Source of the DNA: JAICWY01 sp964531205
Lineage (GTDB): Bacteria > Vulcanimicrobiota > Vulcanimicrobiia > Vulcanimicrobiales > Vulcanimicrobiaceae
Assembly: GCA_964531205.1 (NCBI GenBank)
Contig: CAZHGH010000041.1
Location: 1 to 26,112 of the forward strand
DNA length: 26,112 nt
Direction: 5' to 3'
Position numbers and translations under genes: made by a program. Shown piece after piece: positions 21,640 through 26,112 of this stretch (positions within the stretch are counted from its first letter, which is position 1; the number at the start of each line of letters is the position of its first letter). The notes under the pieces were generated by a model. It saw only the letters and a program-made list of their open reading frames with translations. It was not told the DNA's origin and did no database searches.

Positions 21640-21671
21640 AAAGGCCTCCGCGATACCGCGGGGGCCTTTTT
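21640..21671 (+). terminator. Rho-independent terminator
   Basis: AAAGGCCTCCGCG (21640-21652) pairs with CGCGGGGGCCTTT (21657-21669) over 13 bp with one G-T pair and a 4-nt loop, followed by TTTTT. It is the strongest terminator in the window and lies 30 bp before the next gene. Confidence 0.88.
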
Positions 21672-21700
21672 CATTCACTTTTTTCACTTTGAGAGGCGTT

Positions 21701-21892
21701 ATGGAACACTGGGTTAGTGTTGAAGTCCATCGACGCCGCGAAGATTTGCTCGCCGAGGCAGCACGTGCCCGCATCATCCGGATGCTGGAGAGCGGCCGAA
21801 GTAGCGGCATTCGCGGCCGTATTGCCGACGGCGCTGAGTCGCTTAGCGTCGTGTTGGCCGGTTTCGCTCGCGCTATGCGGAATCCCGAATAA
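21701..21892 (+). CDS. Small uncharacterised protein (63 aa)
   Basis: The ATG at 21701 is preceded by GAGAGG with 4 nt spacing. The product MEHWVSVEVHRRREDLLAEA is a charged, probably helical protein (LLAEAARARIIRMLESG, then LSVVLAGFARAMRN). No family is recognised. It directly follows a strong terminator, so it either has a promoter hidden in the terminator region or is fed by read-through. A TTG at 21689 would add four residues but lacks a site of its own. The 3' end overlaps the GNAT gene by 20 bp. Confidence 0.6.
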   Translation: MEHWVSVEVHRRREDLLAEAARARIIRMLESGRSSGIRGRIADGAESLSVVLAGFARAMRNPE

Positions 21893-22481
21893 GGGCGTAC
21901 AGCGCGTGGTCGTGATAAGCTCCGCGAAGCAATTGCACTTCGCGGAGCGTCCCTTCCAGCGTAAAGCCGAGACGCTCCGGAATGCGCCGGCTCGCGTGAT
22001 TTTCCGTTGCGACGTGAATTTCAACGCGGTGCAATCCGAGCGCTTCAAAGGCGTACTCGGTCATTACCCGCACCGATTGCGTCATGATGCCGCGGCCGGT
22101 GTGGCCTTTATCGAGCCAGTAGCCGATGCACGCGTGGGCGTTTTGCCAATCGATATCGTGCAAATCAATGGCACCGATGAGTTCGCCTCGCTGCCAGATC
22201 CCCGACTTAAAAGCGGTATGATCGAATGCTTCCTTTTCGGCGTTTCGTAAAAACCCATACGTATCCGAGACGTCGATGACGCGGTCCATCCACGACATCC
22301 ACGGTTCCAAATGCCCGCGATTGCGAATCGTCACGTCGTACATCGTATCGGCGTCTTCGATACGCAATAACCGGATTTCGGTCTGCTCGTCGACGTGCAG
22401 ACAAAAATCTACGAGCGCAGCGGTAATGCGCGGCGACTCTTTTATAAATCGGCGAGATTCGGCGGCGTTTCGATCGTCCAT
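21873..22481 (-). CDS. GNAT acetyltransferase, RimJ/RimL type
   Basis: The family part starts around LHVDEQTEIRLLRIEDADTMYDVTIRNRGHLEPWMSWMD and continues with IGAIDLHDIDWQNAHACIGYWLDKGHTGRGIMTQSVRVMTEYAFEALGLHRVEIHVATENHASRRIPERLGFTLEGTLR, a RimJ/RimL-like pattern. These enzymes acetylate protein N-termini or small amines. The only ATG in a suitable position (22481) lies 40 bp inside the TPR gene and adds about 27 residues unlike the family; a non-standard start nearer CLHVDEQ is possible, so the N-terminus is uncertain. Confidence 0.82.
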   Translation of the reverse strand: MDDRNAAESRRFIKESPRITAALVDFCLHVDEQTEIRLLRIEDADTMYDVTIRNRGHLEPWMSWMDRVIDVSDTYGFLRNAEKEAFDHTAFKSGIWQRGELIGAIDLHDIDWQNAHACIGYWLDKGHTGRGIMTQSVRVMTEYAFEALGLHRVEIHVATENHASRRIPERLGFTLEGTLREVQLLRGAYHDHALYALIRDSA

Positions 22482-23866
22482 ATCTCGTTAAACAATTTCA
22501 GCGTGTCCGCGGAACTTACTGCTTGTCCCAACTGTTTCTGCGCCATGGATAAGCCATACAACGCGCGCGGATCGTTGGGATACCGCTCGAGCGTTGCGGA
22601 AAATGCATCGCGCGCCTCGCTGTAGCGCGCGTGCCGGTACAACAGCGCACCGAGATACTCGCCCGCCGGAAACAATGGCAGTGTCTCCGCTGCGTATTCG
22701 CGTTGTTGATATGCAAGCGCACGGTCGAGCGCCGAAATGGCACTGTCGATTTTTCCGTCGTGCTCGTCGATCGCTGCTTCAAGCAGCCAGCGGTAGTCCG
22801 TGTCGCGGTTTGCATAGAGACTTAGCATCTGGCGCGCGTCATTTACGGCGCCGAGATGAACGCCGGTCAATCCCCGTGCAAGCGGCGCATAAAATTCGTT
22901 TTGTGCATTCGATTTCGCAATACGTTGCCATTGACCAAAGCGCGTCCACGTCGCCCACATGTCGCTCCCGTTGTACGCCTGCCCCGCGCGCGCGGCCCAT
23001 GTTTCCGCACTGCGCAGGTCGCCAAGCATCATGGCGGCGCTCCATCCCGTGTATGCGTCATGCGCGGCATATTTCGTTGGGTGAAGTTGCCATGCGGCGT
23101 CGCTGACCTGCTCCGCCTTCGCGTATTCGCCGGCTTCGATATAGGTGTGCGACGGCATGTGCGCGAGGTGCTCCTGCGCTGCATCGAAAGACCACGAAGC
23201 GACGCGATCCGCACAAGCAACGGCGGGCGTGCGATTGCGCGCATAGTCGTAAGCGTGCATGCATAGATGGTTGGCCATTACCTGCGTTGGATTTCGCGTC
23301 AGAACGCTTTGAATGAGCGAGAGCGCCGTCGCGGCATCGGGTGCAGGTTGCGCGCCATTGTTTTGCCACATGCCGTCGGTGCCGAGATGCTCCATGAGCG
23401 CTTCAGCGTAGAACATTGCTGCGTCGTCGTCGAGCGGATGCCCCGCAACCAGTGCCGCCATGGCCGCGCGATATCTCGCTTCGTCGGCATCCCGGTCGGC
23501 GTATGTTCCCGCGTAGCGCTGCGCTACCGCCGCGATATACTCGCGCTCTTCCGGTGACGCCGTTGAAGCCAATGCCTGTGCGCGTTGTGCAGCCGCTTGC
23601 GCCCGCGCAAACTTTCCCTCGTCTAAACCGGTGTTTAAATCCGTGCCGTTGGCGAGCACTTCGCCCCATGCAGCCATTGCCAGATTCGGGTCGCGGTGCA
23701 GCGCACTTGCGAAGGCGCTCGCTGCCGCCTCGCCGTTATAACAATAGAGCAGCGTTAAACCGCGATCGAAATCCGCTTGTGCTTGTGCGTCGCGTGTCGT
23801 TACGGCGTGGTGTGCGTTAACCGGCGGTCCGGCCGTTAATGCAGCGAGAAGAAGGGCGGCAATCAC
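22442..23866 (-). CDS. Exported TPR-repeat protein
   Basis: From GTG 23866 the product has 474 aa and begins MIAALLLAALTAGPPVNAHHA, a clear signal peptide, so it is probably periplasmic. Tetratricopeptide-like helices follow (FDRGLTLLYCYNGEAAASAFASALHRDPNLAMAAWGEVLANG, ending with YSEARDAFSATLERYPNDPRALYGLSMAQKQLGQ). The central HLAHMPSHTYIEAGEYAKAEQVSDAAW segment is typical of a family of secreted TPR proteins of unknown role. The reading frame is open back to 24079, but that part is antisense-like filler inside the topoisomerase gene. GTG 23866 overlaps the topoisomerase stop (GTGA). Confidence 0.82.
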   Translation of the reverse strand: MIAALLLAALTAGPPVNAHHAVTTRDAQAQADFDRGLTLLYCYNGEAAASAFASALHRDPNLAMAAWGEVLANGTDLNTGLDEGKFARAQAAAQRAQALASTASPEEREYIAAVAQRYAGTYADRDADEARYRAAMAALVAGHPLDDDAAMFYAEALMEHLGTDGMWQNNGAQPAPDAATALSLIQSVLTRNPTQVMANHLCMHAYDYARNRTPAVACADRVASWSFDAAQEHLAHMPSHTYIEAGEYAKAEQVSDAAWQLHPTKYAAHDAYTGWSAAMMLGDLRSAETWAARAGQAYNGSDMWATWTRFGQWQRIAKSNAQNEFYAPLARGLTGVHLGAVNDARQMLSLYANRDTDYRWLLEAAIDEHDGKIDSAISALDRALAYQQREYAAETLPLFPAGEYLGALLYRHARYSEARDAFSATLERYPNDPRALYGLSMAQKQLGQAVSSADTLKLFNEIWTIETPPNLADL

Positions 23867-24987
23867 GCCGCTTTCTTCTTGCGGCTTCGCACCGATTGCT
23901 GCAATTGACGCATGGTTCGCGCGGCATCGGTTTCTTTCGCTCGCTCGCGTAGAAGAGCAAGCACAAACCGTTCTTCCGGCAGAAGGCCCTTTGTTGCGCG
24001 CACTTTCTGCGCGAGTTCGAGCCGTCCGTTCTCCATGAAGGCGTTCACGACGTCCGGATGCACGTAGCACTTTCGGCACACGGCGGCAGTATTGCCGAGC
24101 CGGTGCGCGACCTCGTTGATTGCGGCGTTGACTTCCGCCTTACGCTGGGCCTGGGTTTCCGCCGGCCGCTGCCGTGCTTCTTGCACAAGAATTGTCGCGC
24201 ATGTCACCGTGCCGAGCCATGTGCGAAAATCCTTTGCTGAGAATTCATCACTTGCTACTTCGCGAATGTACTCATTCACGTGGTTTGATTCAATTGCGTG
24301 CGTTGTGCCGTTATCGTCGAGGAATTCGAAAAGCTGCTGCCCCGGCAGCTCTTGGCATTGCCGGATGATCTTCGCCAAACAGCGATCGTGCAGCGCGATC
24401 GCGTGGCGCACCCCGCTTTTCCCCCGGAACGAGAATCTTACGCCGTCGCCCTGCACTTTTGCATGTTGATTACGCAGCGTAGTCAAGCCGAAGGAATGAT
24501 TTTCTCTCGCGTATTCATCGTTGCCGATGCGTATCGCGGTCGTTTGCAAAAGTTGCACGACCGTTGCAAGCACCTTTTCGCGCGGTAGTCCCGGTAGCGC
24601 AAGATCCGTTTCCAGGCGTTTGCGAATTTTGGGCAAAGCTTCAGCGAACGCAATCATCCGGCCGTATTTGGTTTCGTCGCGAATCTCTCGAAAGCGCTTG
24701 TGATAGCGGTATTGCTTGCGACCGCGGGCGTCGCGTGCCGTTGCTTGTAAGTGACCGTTCGGGATTGGAGATATCCAGACGTCGTGATACGCGGGCGGTA
24801 TCGCGAGTGCTTTAATACGGCTCAGTTCCTCTTCGTCCGTAATTTGTTTGCCGCAGGGATCGATGTACACGAAGTGTTTACCGCGCGCAACTCGTCGTAT
24901 GCCGGGAATTTGATCGCTGACGTATCGCAGTCCCGCAGCTTTTGCCGAGGCCACCGGATCGATAAGCGCCTCGACGGGCAGGTTCAT
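23863..24987 (-). CDS. DNA topoisomerase IB (poxvirus/eukaryote-like)
   Basis: The 374-aa enzyme matches bacterial TopIB: an N-terminal DNA-clamp domain (GLRYVSDQIPGIRRVARGKHFVYID, IPPAYHDVWISP, GRKQYRYHKRFREIRD) and a catalytic domain. Catalytic residues are readable: Arg153 in TAIRIGNDEYARENHSFGLTTLRNQH, Lys190 in FRGKSGVRH, Arg255 in KDFRTWLGT, and nucleophile Tyr308 in CRKCYVHPDVV. It relaxes positive and negative supercoils by a 3'-phosphotyrosine intermediate. The lysine-rich end (RSRKKKAA) may add DNA contacts. It overlaps DUF488 at its start (ATGA) and the TPR gene at its end (GTGA). Confidence 0.94.
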   Translation of the reverse strand: MNLPVEALIDPVASAKAAGLRYVSDQIPGIRRVARGKHFVYIDPCGKQITDEEELSRIKALAIPPAYHDVWISPIPNGHLQATARDARGRKQYRYHKRFREIRDETKYGRMIAFAEALPKIRKRLETDLALPGLPREKVLATVVQLLQTTAIRIGNDEYARENHSFGLTTLRNQHAKVQGDGVRFSFRGKSGVRHAIALHDRCLAKIIRQCQELPGQQLFEFLDDNGTTHAIESNHVNEYIREVASDEFSAKDFRTWLGTVTCATILVQEARQRPAETQAQRKAEVNAAINEVAHRLGNTAAVCRKCYVHPDVVNAFMENGRLELAQKVRATKGLLPEERFVLALLRERAKETDAARTMRQLQQSVRSRKKKAA

Positions 24988-25547
24988 GCAGCTTTACCAC
25001 CGTCGTAACGTAACGTCCCATTTGCAAGGCGCACGCCTTCCGTAAGCGCGTGTACTTGCGTGCGCCCGTTCGCCATAATATGCCGCACCTCGACGCCGTG
25101 CAGCAAAACCGCAGCATCGGAAATGAGCCGGCGGTGGCAGCGCCACCACAGTGTCTCCGAGCACATGATCGCGGTTTTGTGCGAGGGCAGCGAGTCGACA
25201 AGGCGCGTTAGAGCGCTCAAAAACCGTTCGGTCTCCATATAATCCGCGTAGCCGCGGAAGGACGGATTGCGCAGCGCGGTATGGTGAGAGGTCGGCTGCG
25301 GCGTGCGAAAACCGCCCAGATCGCGCTCCCATAGGTATTCCGCGTCCGCTTCAGCGGGCACCCAAAGGGCCATCCGGTCGCTCCATACCCACGGGTGCAT
25401 TCGCGACTTGGGTACGGTCCGGACGTCGACGACTCGCTCTAGGCCGGCGCGGCTGATGAGCTGGACTATTTCTTCCTGGGTAAGCGTGCCGTGGCCGAAG
25501 GTGAAGAGTTCCACCTCATCTGTATATCCGCTGGGGACCCCTTTCAT
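24984..25547 (-). CDS. DUF488 family protein
   Basis: The 187-aa protein fits DUF488: LFTFGHGTLTQEEIVQLI, VVDVRTVPKSRMHP, YLWERDLGGFR, RGYADYMETERFLSALTRLVD, and AIMCSETLWWRCHRRLISD. The conserved Cys (IMCSE) and CHR motif are family hallmarks; function is not established. The ATG at 25547 overlaps the thioesterase end by 32 bp; GTG 25514 would give the more usual short N-terminus (MELFTFGHG) and lies 1 nt after the upstream stop. It ends with ATGA on the topoisomerase start. Confidence 0.88.
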   Translation of the reverse strand: MKGVPSGYTDEVELFTFGHGTLTQEEIVQLISRAGLERVVDVRTVPKSRMHPWVWSDRMALWVPAEADAEYLWERDLGGFRTPQPTSHHTALRNPSFRGYADYMETERFLSALTRLVDSLPSHKTAIMCSETLWWRCHRRLISDAAVLLHGVEVRHIMANGRTQVHALTEGVRLANGTLRYDGGKAA

Positions 25548-25947
25548 ACTCGCTTATCGCGTCCCGCCAGTCTTGTGGAACGGCGATGGTGTGGTCGTGC
25601 TCGAAGTCGTAAGCAACCATGGTCGTGACGCCATGTGCTGCACGCGCATTCTGTGTTTCGCTCCAGACTTCGTAATAGAAGTCGAACGATTTGGTGCCGA
25701 TGCGCGGAATCTTTACACCAACCGCGATCGGTTCGCGATACGACAGCTGCCGTTCGTACGTGAAATTTATCGTTGCTTGAATCATGCCGCGATCGCCGTT
25801 GATCGGCGTGCGCATGACTTGCGCAAAGTATTCGGCGCGCATCGTTTCGGCCCAGCGAATGTACGCGACGTTGTTCACATGGCGCATCATGTCGACATCC
25901 GCAAAGGGGACGCTGAAGCGCGAAATAAGAGGAAAGTCTTCGAGCAT
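25516..25947 (-). CDS. Acyl-CoA thioesterase, 4HBT hotdog family (YbgC-like)
   Basis: The 143-aa protein fits the 4-hydroxybenzoyl-CoA thioesterase group: ISRFSVPFADVDMMRHVNNVAYIRWAETMRAEYF with Asp17 and Asp19 around the active site and the HVNN helix, then IQATINFTYERQLSYREPIAVGVKIPRIGTKSFDFYYEVW. These enzymes hydrolyse acyl-CoA thioesters in the cytoplasm. It is first in a four- or five-gene minus-strand unit with DUF488, topoisomerase IB and the TPR protein. No convincing promoter or Shine-Dalgarno sequence was found upstream (25948-26058). Confidence 0.87.
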   Translation of the reverse strand: MLEDFPLISRFSVPFADVDMMRHVNNVAYIRWAETMRAEYFAQVMRTPINGDRGMIQATINFTYERQLSYREPIAVGVKIPRIGTKSFDFYYEVWSETQNARAAHGVTTMVAYDFEHDHTIAVPQDWRDAISEYERGPQRIYR

Positions 25948-26004
25948 GCCGCGCCATTCGACAAGCGCACGCCATGCTCACCCGGCAAGCGGCGACATTG
26001 GCCC

Positions 26005-26034
26005 TGGACAGGGACGCCGCCGGTAACGTAAAAT
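26005..26034 (+). promoter_or_regulatory. Predicted promoter of tRNA-Val(CAC)
   Basis: TGGACA (26005-26010) and TAAAAT (26029-26034) are 18 nt apart, giving a start near 26041 and a short leader before the tRNA. Confidence 0.55.
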
Positions 26035-26058
26035 AGCCCGGTTCCCGAGATCGCATGC

Positions 26059-26112
26059 GGGCGCGTAGCTCAGTGGGAGAGCATCCGCTTCACACGCGGG
26101 GGGTCGTTGGTT
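26059..26112 (+). tRNA. tRNA-Val(CAC), cut by the right edge
   Basis: The sequence starts GGGCGCG-TA, followed by D arm GCTC-AGTGGGA-GAGC and anticodon arm TCCGC-TTCACAC-GCGGG. The anticodon CAC reads valine GTG codons. The T arm begins (GTTGGTT) where the window ends, so the 3' part is missing. Confidence 0.9.

Larger units (their letters stand above)
21451..21671 (+). ncRNA. Predicted short transcript, possible small RNA or leader
   Basis: The 370-bp stretch 21331-21700 has no long gene. Between a consensus promoter and a strong terminator lies a transcript of about 220 nt. It contains a small hairpin GGAACG-N5-CGTTCC (about 21555-21571), a ribosome-binding-like AAAGGAG (21484-21490) and a 38-codon frame. 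I find no match by eye to the SRP RNA, tmRNA or RNase P RNA signatures; 6S RNA cannot be excluded because it is defined by structure. It could also be a leader upstream of the 63-aa gene at 21701. Confidence 0.45.

Noticed and set aside
21451..21671. tmRNA, SRP RNA or RNase P RNA
   Set aside because: None of the signature sequences is visible, and the length is too short for tmRNA or RNase P RNA.
1..26112. CRISPR array, insertion sequence, prophage or toxin-antitoxin system
   Set aside because: No regularly spaced repeats, transposase, integrase, phage or toxin-antitoxin genes were recognised in any frame.

Overview
The window reads as an ordinary, gene-dense chromosomal segment of a moderately GC-rich, free-living bacterium. 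A TonB-dependent-receptor-like outer-membrane protein implies a diderm envelope. The mix of genes (PqaA-like hydrolase, DUF2630 protein, YghA-like dehydrogenase, topoisomerase IB, arsI/arsR/arsC) would suit a deeply branching soil lineage such as Eremiobacterota (WPS-2) or a neighbour. That placement is inference; there is no rRNA here to confirm it. Genes are packed very tightly: ATGA/GTGA overlaps are the rule inside operons, and convergent pairs overlap by 4 to 32 bp. No insertion sequence, prophage, CRISPR array or toxin-antitoxin pair is visible.

Layout. (1) 1-3848: a receptor cut by the left edge, then a PhoPQ-regulated-type alpha/beta hydrolase. (2) 3894-8169, plus strand: a compact run of an 81-aa protein, SDR dehydrogenase, aldo/keto reductase, DUF2630 protein, small membrane protein and secreted S41-type peptidase. 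(3) 8146-11682: a minus-strand pair (phosphinothricin-type GNAT, then FAD monooxygenase) whose first codon abuts that of a divergent PaiB-like flavoprotein, followed by an NRAMP-related transporter. (4) 11773-13986: MFS exporter and ispH. (5) 13955-17029: oxyR and katA, divergent, plus an unknown gene translationally coupled to katA. An identical 23-bp direct repeat bounds this block, forming the 3' ends of genes on both strands. (6) 17004-18805, minus strand: arsR-arsI-aquaporin-arsC behind a consensus promoter with an operator-like inverted repeat. (7) 18901-21121: two uncharacterised genes and an NTF2-like protein. (8) 21221-21892: tRNA-Val(GAC) with its own promoter and terminator, then a short orphan transcription unit with strong promoter and terminator, and a 63-aa protein. 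(9) 21873-25947, minus strand: thioesterase, DUF488, topoisomerase IB, TPR protein, RimJ/L-type GNAT. (10) A second valine tRNA (CAC) cut by the right edge.

The functional theme is stress: peroxide (OxyR, catalase), arsenic (ArsR, ArsI, ArsC, channel), metal transport, and reductases typical of general stress regulons. The least explained items are the 23-bp direct repeats around the oxyR-katA block, the orphan ~220-nt transcription unit at 21451-21671, and start sites of arsR and katA that look leaderless.
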